The position numbers and the translations under genes were made by a program. The notes under the pieces are model-generated. The model had not been told where the DNA came from and made no database searches. It saw only the letters and a list, made by a program, of their open reading frames with translations. Of a stretch of DNA of 64,000 nucleotides, positions 16,589 through 25,828 are shown one piece after another. The number at the start of each line of letters is the position of its first letter. Positions within the stretch are counted from its first letter, which is position 1. The DNA is from Cyclobacteriaceae bacterium (GTDB lineage: Bacteria; Bacteroidota; Bacteroidia; Cytophagales; Cyclobacteriaceae), in assembly GCA_020832305.1 (NCBI GenBank), contig JAFIEV010000025.1, positions 23,583 to 87,582 on the forward strand, in the 5' to 3' direction.

Positions 16589-19090
16589 ATGATTACAAAA
16601 ACTGTCTCCGGCATAATCATTGGTTTATTGATTGGTGTGCACTTGCTATTTGCTCAGGATTTAAAGCCAGCATCACCTTCTGAGTTTTTTGGCTATGAAT
16701 ATGGGAGTAAATTCACTTACCACCACGATGCGATAGACTATATAAAATATCTTGCTGATTTTGATAAGCGAATTCGTGTTTTTGATTATGGAAAAACTAC
16801 AGAGGGACGCCCGTTGATATATGTTCTGCTCGGACAAGAGGATGTCATTTCAGATCCCGAGTCATTTAGAAAGAGTCACCTTATCAAGAGTGGGATGCAT
16901 TCTGAATCTATAAATCAGGCCTCGCAAGCGGTAATATGGCTAAGTTTTAATATGCATGGAAATGAGGCCAGCACTATGGAAACCAGTCTGGGCTTGCTTT
17001 ATCATCTGGCATCAGATCCGGATCAATTGGACAGATTATCAAGGGACCTGGTCGTTGTGGTAGATCCCTGTTTAAACCCAGATGGTCATAGCAGATATGT
17101 AAATTGGCACAGAATGGTAAGTACCCGGGTACCTGATCCTGATCCGATGACGCGAGAGCATTTTGAGCCATGGCCATACGGAAGAGCAAATCATTATCTT
17201 TTTGATATGAACCGAGACTGGGCCTGGCAATCACAGCATGAGAGCCGGCTGAGAATGGAAGCATATCATAGATGGATGCCGCAGGTACATATAGACTTTC
17301 ATGAGCAGGGCTACAATACCCATTATTTTTTTGGTCCAGGAGCAAGGCCCATCCATGTGCTGATAGAGAATTGGCAGAAAGATTTTCAAAAGCAGATCGC
17401 AGAAAACATTGCCAATCGCTTTGATGAAAAAAACTGGAGATATTTTACCGATGAACGTTTTGATCTTTTATATCCAGGCTATGGTGATACTTATCCGGGT
17501 TTAAATGGTGCTGTAGGTTTAACTTTTGAAATGGCCGGAAATTCAAGGGCTGGCTCTGCCATTATCACAAAAACCGGCGACACCCTTACCCTTAAGAACA
17601 GAATAGCCATGAACCACGAGGCTGCGTTGATGGCTCTTGAGGCAAGCGCAGCAGGGAGGGAACAACTCAACCAATCTTACACCGATTATTTTCGAAGGTC
17701 TCGGAATGAAAAAGGCGCTTATGTGCTTTCCGGTAATGGAGCAAATCTCACAGCCCTAAAAAATATATTGGACCTGAATAAAATACAGATGTATTACGCG
17801 ACCGATGAAAAAAACATGGAAGGCTATGATTATCACCGAAAGGAAAAAGTGAAGTTTACACTTCAAGCCGGTGATGTGGTTATTCCAAAAGGACAGGTGA
17901 AATCCCGAATCTTACAGGCTTTGATTGAACCAACAACTTTGCTGGAAGATTCTTTGACTTACGATATTACTGCCTGGAGCCTTCCTTTTGCTTTTAATAT
18001 ACCAGCCTATGAAATTACTTCTGTTCCATCAGGACTCAGTGCTAAACCAAAGACTGAATTGGCCCTGGAGGTAGTAAAAGAATCTATCGGATGGCTGATA
18101 CCCATGAAAGGCAGGTCGAGTCTGGCCTTTATTTCATCTTTACATAAAAATGGGATAAAAGCTGACGTGAGTTTCAAAAATTTCAGCTACCAGAATCGAG
18201 AATTTGCTCCTGGTACACTACTTGTTACAAGAGCCGCAAATGCCGGTCGATGGGAACAGGTAACTGCTGATTTGCATGAGATCTTATCTTTATTTCAACT
18301 TCAATATTACCCAGTTGAAGCAGGTTTCAGATTTGGAGGCATATCCATAGGTTCAAATTACCTCGAACCTCTTGTGAAAAACAGGATAGGCATTTTGTTC
18401 CATCCCGGCAAGACTAGCCTTAATAATCTGGGAGAATTCTGGCATTTTATTGAGGAGGAGCTTGATTACCAGGTGTCATTACTTGAGCTGGGTACTTTTC
18501 CAATGCGAAGCCTGCATGGTTTTAATGTTTTAATTTTACCATCTGGCCGTTATAATGATGTCTTTTCGGAAGATGAAATAGAAGATCTGAAAAACTGGGT
18601 GAGCGATGGTGGCAGGCTGATTCTGGTCGAAAATGCCCTGATGAGCCTGGCAGATGAAAAAGGATTTGGATATAGCTTTACAAAAACAGATAAAGAAGAA
18701 AACCCTGATTATACGCCCTTTGATGAGCTCGACAGAAAGTACATAAGTAAAACGGTACAGGGTGCCATAATAGAGGCTAAGGCAGATAATCAACATCCCC
18801 TGGCCTTTGGATTGCCAAAAACGTATTATATTCTAAAGAATAATTCCATACAGCTTGAGCACCTTAAAAGTAGCGGAATGAATGTGGTGTATACCTCTGA
18901 AAATCCCCGAATTATGGCTGGATTTGCCGGCAGTGAATTTAGGCCCAGACTTAGTCAAAATCTTTCGGCCGGGGTTATAAACTTTGGTCGGGGTCAGGTA
19001 ATTCTGTTTGCAGACAACCCATTGTTCAGATCATTTTGGGAGCAAGGTAAAATCTTAATAGGCAATGCCTTACTTATGCCCGGGATGTAA
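16589..19090 (+). CDS. Secreted M14-family zinc carboxypeptidase, two-domain
   Basis: The 833-residue exported peptidase has a signal peptide (1-22, ending LLFAQ). The catalytic domain carries the zinc ligands H123 and E126 in MHGNEAS and H238 in DFHEQG; EMAGNS follows further on as the likely catalytic-Glu region. The C-terminal part (about 610-820) resembles a class I glutamine-amidotransferase-like fold (FNVLILPSGRYND, then DLKNWVSDGGRLILVENA) but lacks an obvious nucleophilic Cys. Large M14 proteins with this tail are common in Bacteroidota and probably trim extracellular peptides. Its 3' end overlaps that of the convergent methyltransferase gene by 21 bases. Confidence 0.9.
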   Translation: MITKTVSGIIIGLLIGVHLLFAQDLKPASPSEFFGYEYGSKFTYHHDAIDYIKYLADFDKRIRVFDYGKTTEGRPLIYVLLGQEDVISDPESFRKSHLIKSGMHSESINQASQAVIWLSFNMHGNEASTMETSLGLLYHLASDPDQLDRLSRDLVVVVDPCLNPDGHSRYVNWHRMVSTRVPDPDPMTREHFEPWPYGRANHYLFDMNRDWAWQSQHESRLRMEAYHRWMPQVHIDFHEQGYNTHYFFGPGARPIHVLIENWQKDFQKQIAENIANRFDEKNWRYFTDERFDLLYPGYGDTYPGLNGAVGLTFEMAGNSRAGSAIITKTGDTLTLKNRIAMNHEAALMALEASAAGREQLNQSYTDYFRRSRNEKGAYVLSGNGANLTALKNILDLNKIQMYYATDEKNMEGYDYHRKEKVKFTLQAGDVVIPKGQVKSRILQALIEPTTLLEDSLTYDITAWSLPFAFNIPAYEITSVPSGLSAKPKTELALEVVKESIGWLIPMKGRSSLAFISSLHKNGIKADVSFKNFSYQNREFAPGTLLVTRAANAGRWEQVTADLHEILSLFQLQYYPVEAGFRFGGISIGSNYLEPLVKNRIGILFHPGKTSLNNLGEFWHFIEEELDYQVSLLELGTFPMRSLHGFNVLILPSGRYNDVFSEDEIEDLKNWVSDGGRLILVENALMSLADEKGFGYSFTKTDKEENPDYTPFDELDRKYISKTVQGAIIEAKADNQHPLAFGLPKTYYILKNNSIQLEHLKSSGMNVVYTSENPRIMAGFAGSEFRPRLSQNLSAGVINFGRGQVILFADNPLFRSFWEQGKILIGNALLMPGM

Positions 19091-19819
19091 TGTTTCAGAA
19101 ACAGGGGATTGAGCTACCATTAGCCACCTGAAGGCCCATTTCCATTTTAACATGGCAATGTGGTACCGGGCATTTTTCATAATGTGTTCAAGCTCTGTTT
19201 TATTAAAGCCTCTTAGCACTGATAATGGCGCATCGTACCGTACCATTTTTGATTTTGAAAAAATTCCGGTGATCCATTTGATGGAGTAATATGCCAGCCA
19301 ATGTCTGTGAAGGTCATTGATTATAAGGCCAATAGAAACCTTGCTTTCCAGCTTGCGCAAAAAGCTGATAAGTTCATTTTCATGAAAATGATGAAAGAAA
19401 AGACTGCTTATGATTATGTCAAATTCCCTGTTTTGAAACTCATCTGATTGTATATCAATGCATTCAAAGTTAATATTATTATATGCTGCACAATTCTTTT
19501 TAGCGTAGTTTACAATATGTGGGTTCGCATCGATGCCAACAAGTTCAAATTGAATTCCATTTGTTAAACCCCAGTAATGTATGCATTTAAGCATATCTCC
19601 GCCACCACATCCGATATCTGTCAGACGAATTTTCTTATAAGTTTTACTAACTTTTTTGTTTTGCAATAAAAAACTCAATCCGGAAAGGGTAACCTGATTA
19701 CCCCCCAACCAACGATTGATGAAATCGAGTTCTCTGAGGGTTTGTTCAACCACTTCACCACGGCATTGCAGGTCATCCATTATTTCGATTTTATCTGACC
19801 TTTGCTTGAAGTTGGGCAT
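19070..19819 (-). CDS. SAM-dependent methyltransferase of the type III PKS locus
   Basis: A class I methyltransferase of 249 residues. Motif I is DIGCGGGDM (68-76), followed by the acidic end of strand 2 (LVGIDANP) and motif IV-like FDIIISSLFFHHF. It lies 10 bases behind the type III PKS gene on the same strand, so the two should be one transcript. In SrsAB-type actinobacterial systems and in similar loci of other bacteria, such a partner O- or C-methylates alkylresorcinols or related phenolics. The target here is inferred from that context. Confidence 0.85.
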   Translation of the reverse strand: MPNFKQRSDKIEIMDDLQCRGEVVEQTLRELDFINRWLGGNQVTLSGLSFLLQNKKVSKTYKKIRLTDIGCGGGDMLKCIHYWGLTNGIQFELVGIDANPHIVNYAKKNCAAYNNINFECIDIQSDEFQNREFDIIISSLFFHHFHENELISFLRKLESKVSIGLIINDLHRHWLAYYSIKWITGIFSKSKMVRYDAPLSVLRGFNKTELEHIMKNARYHIAMLKWKWAFRWLMVAQSPVSETLHPGHK

Positions 19820-19829
19820 GATTTAGTTT

Positions 19830-20945
19830 TTAACGGATGTGAGTACCTAGCAACATTGATTCAAGGGTTAGACCCGGGCCAAATGCGAAACTCAAAATAT
19901 TTTTACCATCATCTTCTTTGTCGAGTTGTTCCAATATTGCCTGAAGTACAAAAACAACGGTGGCTGAAGACATGTTTCCATAATTTTTCAGGATGTCGTA
20001 AGAAAAACGATTGTCGTCTTTGCTCAGTCCCAACGCTTTTTCTATGGATTCGAGAATCCTTTTACCACCCGGGTGTATTGCAAAAAAATCAATATCAGAT
20101 ATTTGCAGCTTTGCAGCGTCGAGTAGTTTTGATGTAAGGTTACCAATGCCCATTTGAATGAGGTTAGGTATGTATGATGACAAGGTCATTTCAAAGCCAT
20201 GATTTCCTACTTGCCAGGCCATTTCAGACTTGCCATCAAAAAACAGATCGCAATACATGTATTTTATTTCCAAGGATGGTTTATGATGGGCGGGACTACT
20301 TTCGACAATAAGTGCGGCAGCGCCATCACCAAACAAAGCACCAGAGATCAGATGATCTTCTTCTTTGCTGTTCTGGAGATGAAGGGTGCAGGTTTCGACA
20401 CAAACAATCAAAACTTTAGCATCTTCATAGGCCCTGCAAATAGCATCGGCCGTTTTCAAAGCATTGAAAGCGGCATAGCAACCCATAAAATTTATCGCAA
20501 TTCGTTGGACGGAACGAGACATTCCAAGCTGTTCGACCAGGACTATATCGGGTCCCGGAGCAAACAAGCCGGTACAACTTACGGTTATAAAGTGGGTTAT
20601 ATCGGTGTAAGATATCGAATTTCCGGCATTTGAAATACAGTTTTCAATGGCACTACGGGCTAAATTTACAGCCTCCGTACTATACACCTTCATTCTATCA
20701 TCTGTGCCTGGAAATGGAAATAAATTTTCATTTTTCGGAAAAAATGTAAAACTTTCCGGGGTAAGGCTGAAATCCGGAATTACAGAATGTCTTTTTTCTA
20801 TGCCAGACATTTTGTAAATAGCTTTGATTAAACGCTTTTCTGAACCTTCGATATTCAAAAAGCGCATCATGAATTCTGCTGCATCTTTTTGCAGAATGCT
20901 GAAGGGAGGAATAGCAATTCCAATAGCGTTTATAAAGCTGCTCAT
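19830..20945 (-). CDS. Type III polyketide synthase (chalcone/stilbene synthase family)
   Basis: The 371-residue thiolase-fold enzyme condenses malonyl-CoA units onto an acyl starter. The catalytic triad is complete: C124 in TVSCTGLFAPG, H291 in FAIHPGGKR, and N324 in NYGNMSSATV. The length is normal for bacterial type III PKS. The product class (alkylresorcinol, alkylpyrone or phloroglucinol type) depends on pocket residues that cannot be judged by eye. It is the first gene of a two-gene unit with the methyltransferase and is divergent from the UbiA gene across only 40 bases, so one short control region may serve both sides. Confidence 0.95.
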   Translation of the reverse strand: MSSFINAIGIAIPPFSILQKDAAEFMMRFLNIEGSEKRLIKAIYKMSGIEKRHSVIPDFSLTPESFTFFPKNENLFPFPGTDDRMKVYSTEAVNLARSAIENCISNAGNSISYTDITHFITVSCTGLFAPGPDIVLVEQLGMSRSVQRIAINFMGCYAAFNALKTADAICRAYEDAKVLIVCVETCTLHLQNSKEEDHLISGALFGDGAAALIVESSPAHHKPSLEIKYMYCDLFFDGKSEMAWQVGNHGFEMTLSSYIPNLIQMGIGNLTSKLLDAAKLQISDIDFFAIHPGGKRILESIEKALGLSKDDNRFSYDILKNYGNMSSATVVFVLQAILEQLDKEDDGKNILSFAFGPGLTLESMLLGTHIR

Positions 20946-20985
20946 ACAGCATATGAATCAAAAAAATCTATAACTTGTTTTATAA

Positions 20986-21870
20986 ATGCCAATATTTAAA
21001 ATCAGCAGGTCGTCATGGGTACATTTACGAATCCCTTTTTCATTCTTTTTAATGCCGGTATATTTGTTTGCGCTGGCAGTTAACAATGCCGCAGACCTTT
21101 TTAATGTAATCATATCTTTTATAGCCATTCATCTTTTCCTGTATCCTGCCAGTAATGGTTACAATAGTTATTTTGATAAAGACGAAAAAAGCATAGGTCT
21201 GGTGGAGAAGCCACCCCCGGTTAAAAAAGATCTTTATTATACATCCATTGCTTTTGATGTCTTTGCTATTGTTCTGGGTTTTTTTATCAGTCCTTTATTT
21301 GCTTTATTAATGCTGGTTTATGGTCTCGCTTCAAAGGCCTATAGTCATCCCTGGGTAAGATTAAAGAAATATCCTTTAATGGGTTGGTTTATTGCCGGAT
21401 TTTTTCAGGGTTATTTCACATATATAATGAGCATAGAAGGTATAAATCCCAGCGGTTGGTCTGTATTCTTTCAGCCTGAAATAATATTTCCGGCATCTTT
21501 GTGTTCTCTGCTTCTATGGGGCTCTTATCCTATGACACAGGTTTATCAACATGAAGAAGATGCAGAACGCGGAGATAAAACCCTGAGTTTGCTCCTGGGG
21601 GTACGAGGAACGTTTTATTTTACTGCGGTGGTGTTTTTAATGGCAAATTTCGCATTCGTATTTTATTTTTATATTTTTTATTCACTCAAGGTTGCTATCT
21701 TTTTCCAGATGTTTCTCATGCCAGTGTTGATCTATTTTCTCCGATGGTATAGTGTGGTACATCTTGATAAGACACAGGCTGATTACCGGCACACTATGGA
21801 ACTTAACATGATATCAGCTGTATGCATGAACTCCTTTTTTGTACTTTTTGCCTTCATAAATAGCCTTTAG
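20986..21870 (+). CDS. UbiA-family prenyltransferase
   Basis: A 294-residue membrane protein with about eight hydrophobic segments. The first Asp-rich site is NSYFDKDEKS (N60, D64, D66) and the second is EEDAERGDKTL (about 190-200), the two Mg-diphosphate sites of the UbiA superfamily. Members attach a prenyl chain to an aromatic ring or reduce or transfer polyprenyl groups in quinone, haem or chlorophyll synthesis. Its closeness to the type III PKS and methyltransferase suggests that their aromatic product is prenylated. This is inferred; a separate housekeeping role is possible. Confidence 0.88.
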   Translation: MPIFKISRSSWVHLRIPFSFFLMPVYLFALAVNNAADLFNVIISFIAIHLFLYPASNGYNSYFDKDEKSIGLVEKPPPVKKDLYYTSIAFDVFAIVLGFFISPLFALLMLVYGLASKAYSHPWVRLKKYPLMGWFIAGFFQGYFTYIMSIEGINPSGWSVFFQPEIIFPASLCSLLLWGSYPMTQVYQHEEDAERGDKTLSLLLGVRGTFYFTAVVFLMANFAFVFYFYIFYSLKVAIFFQMFLMPVLIYFLRWYSVVHLDKTQADYRHTMELNMISAVCMNSFFVLFAFINSL

Positions 21871-22167
21871 GACAAGCTTTTGTACAATGCGCCTCCATAA
21901 ACAATAGAAGAAAGAGTTGTATTTTTCGCCGAAGGTATTTTATAAATCAAAAAGGATGCTTTTATTGCGACCGTTCAGAGCAGTTTTTGTATTTTATTCA
22001 GTTAAAGGAATTTTTAAAATGTTTGTGAAATCTTACAAGGGAACAGTGTCTCAATATATGCTAAATGATAATTTGAAAGACATTAATACCTTTACGATGA
22101 ATTTTTTCAGTACAAGCGAAAAACTTAGAAGACAGAATAAATTGTACTATTATAATATTTAATTGCA
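21871..22167. other. Intergenic region
   Basis: The region is AT-rich and I see no terminator, RNA or clear gene. A weak open frame (21917-22162) is listed among rejected items. The promoter of the downstream transglutaminase-like gene should be here. Confidence 0.3.
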
Positions 22168-23244
22168 ATGAGGTCATTTTCAAAAATTGTATTTAGTTTT
22201 GTTTTCGCAATATGCGGTTTGGTTGGGATAAATAAGTTGCAGGCTCAATTGCTTGAAGCAAATACAATTTTTGAAAAATCTTCTTCATCGGATCATTTTC
22301 AGATAAAAGGGCTCACCGATGTTGATATAAATGTCTGGTCGAAATCATTGGAGGCTTATAAAAGCATCGATCAGATCAACCATTCGCTTCAATTGCAAGG
22401 ATTGAGTGAATCAAAAAAAGTAAGAAGTATTTTTACCTGGATGTCAAGGCACATCATTTATGATGCGCAAGCTGCTGCAAGCCTGGATATTCCCAGTCAG
22501 CAACCCGAGGCGGTAATATCCAGAAGAACTGCAGTTTGTGAAGGCTATGCCAGATTATTCAATTCTTTATGTGAAATAAACCAGATAGAATCGAGAATGG
22601 TCGTGGGCTTTGTAAAATCAAGACCCGGTGACGTGATAAATGCCGAAACTCCTAATCATGCATGGAATGCGGTGAAAGTAAACGGCAGGTGGTTTTTGGT
22701 AGATGTTGGATGGGCCAGTCAGGCTTTGGCGCAAGCTCCGGAGACTGAAAAGTCTTATGCATTGAATATGTTTTATCTTGTTAGTCCTGCGAGGCTTATA
22801 CAAACACATTTTCCCGAAGATCCTATGTGGCAATTGCTACCGGAACCGGTTTGTTTTGAAGATTTTTCCAGGGGAAAAGTAGAGCTGATAGCACAGAACC
22901 AGACAACTAATGTAAATGAACTAAGTCAACTGGTGGATCAATTTGAATCACTCGATTCCCTTGACAGAGAGATAGCTAGACTTGAACGTCAGGTACAGCA
23001 TAATAGAAACGCAGAATATGACCTTGGACTGGCTTATTATAAGAAGGCAACCCAGATGATTTCGACTTATAATTATCACGCTACTTACAACAAATCATCG
23101 CTCATCAAAAGAATGATTTTTTATATGGATAAATCAGTTGAGCAATTATCGAAATTAAGTCCTGGTGAAAAAGGTTTTGATATCGCATCCACTATAATCC
23201 ACAGCATTATTACCCATAAAGGAACCTTAAACATCAATCTCTAA
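22168..23244 (+). CDS. Secreted transglutaminase-like protein
   Basis: The 358-residue protein has a signal peptide (1-27, ending LQAQ) and a transglutaminase-like/papain-fold core. The Cys is in RRTAVCEGYARLFNSLC, the His in NHAWNAVKVNGRWF, and the Asp in LVDVGWA, the usual Cys-His-Asp triad. Bacterial members are mostly peptidases or amidases, often acting on cell-wall peptides. The C-terminal third is helical and may be a repeat or dimerisation segment. It stands alone before recJ, which has its own promoter. Confidence 0.85.
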   Translation: MRSFSKIVFSFVFAICGLVGINKLQAQLLEANTIFEKSSSSDHFQIKGLTDVDINVWSKSLEAYKSIDQINHSLQLQGLSESKKVRSIFTWMSRHIIYDAQAAASLDIPSQQPEAVISRRTAVCEGYARLFNSLCEINQIESRMVVGFVKSRPGDVINAETPNHAWNAVKVNGRWFLVDVGWASQALAQAPETEKSYALNMFYLVSPARLIQTHFPEDPMWQLLPEPVCFEDFSRGKVELIAQNQTTNVNELSQLVDQFESLDSLDREIARLERQVQHNRNAEYDLGLAYYKKATQMISTYNYHATYNKSSLIKRMIFYMDKSVEQLSKLSPGEKGFDIASTIIHSIITHKGTLNINL

Positions 23245-23340
23245 AATCAAATATTCCTTTTAAAAATTTAATTGATTTTTATCAAATAAATTAGTTTTAT
23301 CCTTTTACAGCTTTTGATTTTATTTCGACACAGTTATCAT

Positions 23341-23348
23341 TAGTTTTG
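23341..23348 (+). promoter_or_regulatory. Promoter -7 box (TAnnTTTG) of recJ
   Basis: TAGTTTTG matches the Bacteroidota -7 consensus exactly and lies 22 bases before the recJ ATG. A TTTG at 23313-23316 is a possible -33 box, though 24 bases is somewhat far. The leader would be very short. Confidence 0.4.
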
Positions 23349-23370
23349 TGAGTTTCACATAAAACTCAAT

Positions 23371-25074
23371 ATGACTACCCGGTGGATATATAACGGAAGG
23401 ACAGAGAATGGGATTGCCGCGCATCTGGCTGAAGAAATCAATATTCATCCATTAATTGCATCCATACTGGTAGACAGAGGTATCAAAACCTCACAAAGTG
23501 CCTTCAAGTTTTTTAATCCTTCATTAAATGATTTGCATGATCCTTTTCTGCTTAAAGATATGGAAAGGGCAGTAATTCGGATTCAAAGGGCCATTCAACA
23601 GCAGGAAAGGGTATTGGTTTATGGTGATTATGACGTGGATGGCACTACCTCAGTAGCTTTGGTTTATGGTTTTTTAAGGCATTTCCACGCCAATATAGAA
23701 TATTATATACCAGATCGTTATAAGGAAGGGTATGGTATTTCAAAAGAAGGCATTGAGTATGCTGCACGTCAGGGTGTTTCATTAATAATTACTTTAGACT
23801 GTGGCATAAAAGCGGTGGAAATGACCAAACTTGCCAGGGGTTACGATATAGAAATGATTATATGCGATCATCATTTGCCAGGTGAGAAACTTCCCGAAGC
23901 ATATGCAATAATTGATCCCAAACAGACAGAATGTAATTATCCATACAAAGAGCTCTCAGGTTGTGGCCTGGGATTTAAGCTGATTCAGGCATTTTGCAAT
24001 TTCAATCACTACGACCCTGATCTTTTATACGATTATCTCGATTTGGTGGTGGTAAGTATTGCTGCTGACATAGTACCTATTGATGGCGAAAACAGAATAC
24101 TCGCATATCATGGATTGCTTAAGTTGAATACAAGCCCCAGACCCGGTCTTGAAGCCCTCATTGAAGGATCGGGTATTCGTGATGATATAAACATAACCAG
24201 TATTGTTTTTGGTATAGGGCCGCGTATAAATGCAAGTGGAAGAATGGATCATGCCAAAATTGCAGTTGAATTATTACTCACCGAAGATAAGCAGGAGGCT
24301 AAAAAATTGGCGGGAATGCTCGATACCAAAAATAATATTCGGCGTAACTACGATGCCAACATTACCCAGGAAGCTATTGAAATGATAGAGGCTGATGAAA
24401 GATTAAAGATTTCAAAGTCTACTGTACTCTATAAAAGCGACTGGCACAAAGGGGTAATTGGCATAGTTGCCTCACGATGTCTCGACAAATATTACAGACC
24501 AACGGTTATATTAACAGAATCTAATGGTAAAGCAACCGGTTCTGCACGTTCAGTACATGGTTTTGATCTTTATGAAGCGATTTCAGAATGTTCAGATCTG
24601 CTGGATCAATACGGTGGTCATATGTATGCGGCGGGCCTCACCATGGACATCGCAAAAATTGATGCTTTCAGAACTCGTTTTGAAGAGGTAGTGAGCAGAA
24701 AAATTTCTGCTGAGCAACTCATCCCTCAGATAACGATAGATGCCAGGGCTGATCTGCATGAATATAACGACAGTTTTTATCAGACACTTTGCCGCATGGC
24801 TCCATTTGGTCCGGGGAATAACCAACCGGTATTTATGAGTGAAGGGCTTCGTATAAATGGAAGACCCAGAATTTTAAAGGAACAACATCTCAAATTTAGC
24901 GTACAACAGGAGGGAGCCGATTTTATGTTTGACGTTATAGCTTTTGGGCAGGCTCAATATGCTGATTTGGTAGGAAGTGGCATGGAATTTTCTATGGCTT
25001 ATTATCTGGAAGAAAACAGTTTTAATGGTAAGACCTCCCTGCAGCTCAGGGCTAAAGACGTAAAGTTTGACTAA
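23371..25074 (+). CDS. recJ: Single-stranded-DNA exonuclease RecJ
   Basis: The 567-residue protein is a DHH-family 5'-3' single-strand DNA exonuclease for recombination and mismatch repair. Motif I is YGDYDVDGTTS, motif III is CDHHLPGE, and motif IV-like elements follow. The DHHA1 part has GSARSVHGFDLYEAI and the Gly/His stretch QYGGHMYAAGL, and a C-terminal OB-type region contains FGPGNNQPVF. All catalytic acidic and His residues appear intact. The lptB start follows 6 bases after the stop, so recJ, lptB and the GH3-like gene probably form one operon. Confidence 0.97.
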   Translation: MTTRWIYNGRTENGIAAHLAEEINIHPLIASILVDRGIKTSQSAFKFFNPSLNDLHDPFLLKDMERAVIRIQRAIQQQERVLVYGDYDVDGTTSVALVYGFLRHFHANIEYYIPDRYKEGYGISKEGIEYAARQGVSLIITLDCGIKAVEMTKLARGYDIEMIICDHHLPGEKLPEAYAIIDPKQTECNYPYKELSGCGLGFKLIQAFCNFNHYDPDLLYDYLDLVVVSIAADIVPIDGENRILAYHGLLKLNTSPRPGLEALIEGSGIRDDINITSIVFGIGPRINASGRMDHAKIAVELLLTEDKQEAKKLAGMLDTKNNIRRNYDANITQEAIEMIEADERLKISKSTVLYKSDWHKGVIGIVASRCLDKYYRPTVILTESNGKATGSARSVHGFDLYEAISECSDLLDQYGGHMYAAGLTMDIAKIDAFRTRFEEVVSRKISAEQLIPQITIDARADLHEYNDSFYQTLCRMAPFGPGNNQPVFMSEGLRINGRPRILKEQHLKFSVQQEGADFMFDVIAFGQAQYADLVGSGMEFSMAYYLEENSFNGKTSLQLRAKDVKFD

Positions 25075-25080
25075 TGTTGT

Positions 25081-25812
25081 ATGGTATTAAGAGCAGAAAA
25101 TCTTGTCAAAGTATATAAAAAGCGTACGGTTGTAAATAAAGTTTCGGTACGGGTAGAACAAGGAGAAATTGTTGGCCTTTTAGGACCGAACGGCGCCGGT
25201 AAAACCACATCTTTTTATATGATTGTAGGGTTGATTAAGCCCAATACCGGAAGAATTTTCCTGGATAATGAGGATATCACCGATCTTCCTATGTACCGAA
25301 GAGCAAAAAAGGGCCTTGGATATCTCGCACAGGAAGCTTCTGTTTTCAGGAAATTAACCGTTGAAGAAAACCTCATGGCTGTATTGGAAATGACACAGCT
25401 GAGTAAAAGGGAACAAAAAGAAAAAATGGAATCCCTGCTTGAAGAATTCAGTTTGTCTCATGTGCGTAAAAACCTTGGAATGGTTTTATCCGGTGGAGAA
25501 AGACGAAGAACTGAAATAGCCAGGGCGCTTGCCGTCAATCCTAAATTTGTATTGTTGGATGAGCCATTTGCCGGCGTAGATCCTATCGCTGTTGAAGAGA
25601 TTCAGACCATTGTTTCCCAACTAAAAAATAAAAATATAGGCATTTTAATTACAGACCATAATGTTAATGAAACGTTATCCATTACTGACCGTGCGTATTT
25701 AATGTTCGAAGGTCGTCTCCTCAAGGCGGGTACAGCCGAGGAACTTGCCAGTGATGAACAGGTGAGAAGGGTTTATCTGGGACAGCATTTTGAGCTAAGA
25801 AGAAAAATTTAG
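25081..25812 (+). CDS. lptB: LPS export ABC transporter ATP-binding protein LptB
   Basis: The 243-residue ATPase powers lipopolysaccharide extraction from the inner membrane with LptF/G. Walker A is GPNGAGKTT, the signature [15 protein letters not shown], Walker [14 protein letters not shown], and the switch His is in LITDHNVNE. The region [19 protein letters not shown] is diagnostic of LptB rather than other ABC ATPases. Start ATG at 25081, 6 bases after recJ. The lptF/G genes are not in the window. Confidence 0.96.
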   Translation: MVLRAENLVKVYKKRTVVNKVSVRVEQGEIVGLLGPNGAGKTTSFYMIVGLIKPNTGRIFLDNEDITDLPMYRRAKKGLGYLAQEASVFRKLTVEENLMAVLEMTQLSKREQKEKMESLLEEFSLSHVRKNLGMVLSGGERRRTEIARALAVNPKFVLLDEPFAGVDPIAVEEIQTIVSQLKNKNIGILITDHNVNETLSITDRAYLMFEGRLLKAGTAEELASDEQVRRVYLGQHFELRRKI

Positions 25813-25821
25813 AAAAATTTA
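25800..25821. repeat. Tandem 10-bp duplication at the lptB stop
   Basis: AGAAAAATTT is repeated twice in tandem across the lptB stop codon, ending just before the GH3-like start at 25829. It is a small direct duplication at the gene junction and supplies the AG-rich leader of the next gene. Confidence 0.6.
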
Positions 25822-25828
25822 GAAGTAA

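Noticed and set aside
21917..22162. 81-codon frame after the UbiA gene
   Set aside because: Non-ATG start, low-complexity composition, no domain; I treat the region as intergenic.
25081..25812. Considered whether this ABC ATPase could be the missing CcmA
   Set aside because: [19 protein letters not shown] and the operon with recJ and GH3 identify LptB; it is 16 kb from the ccm block.
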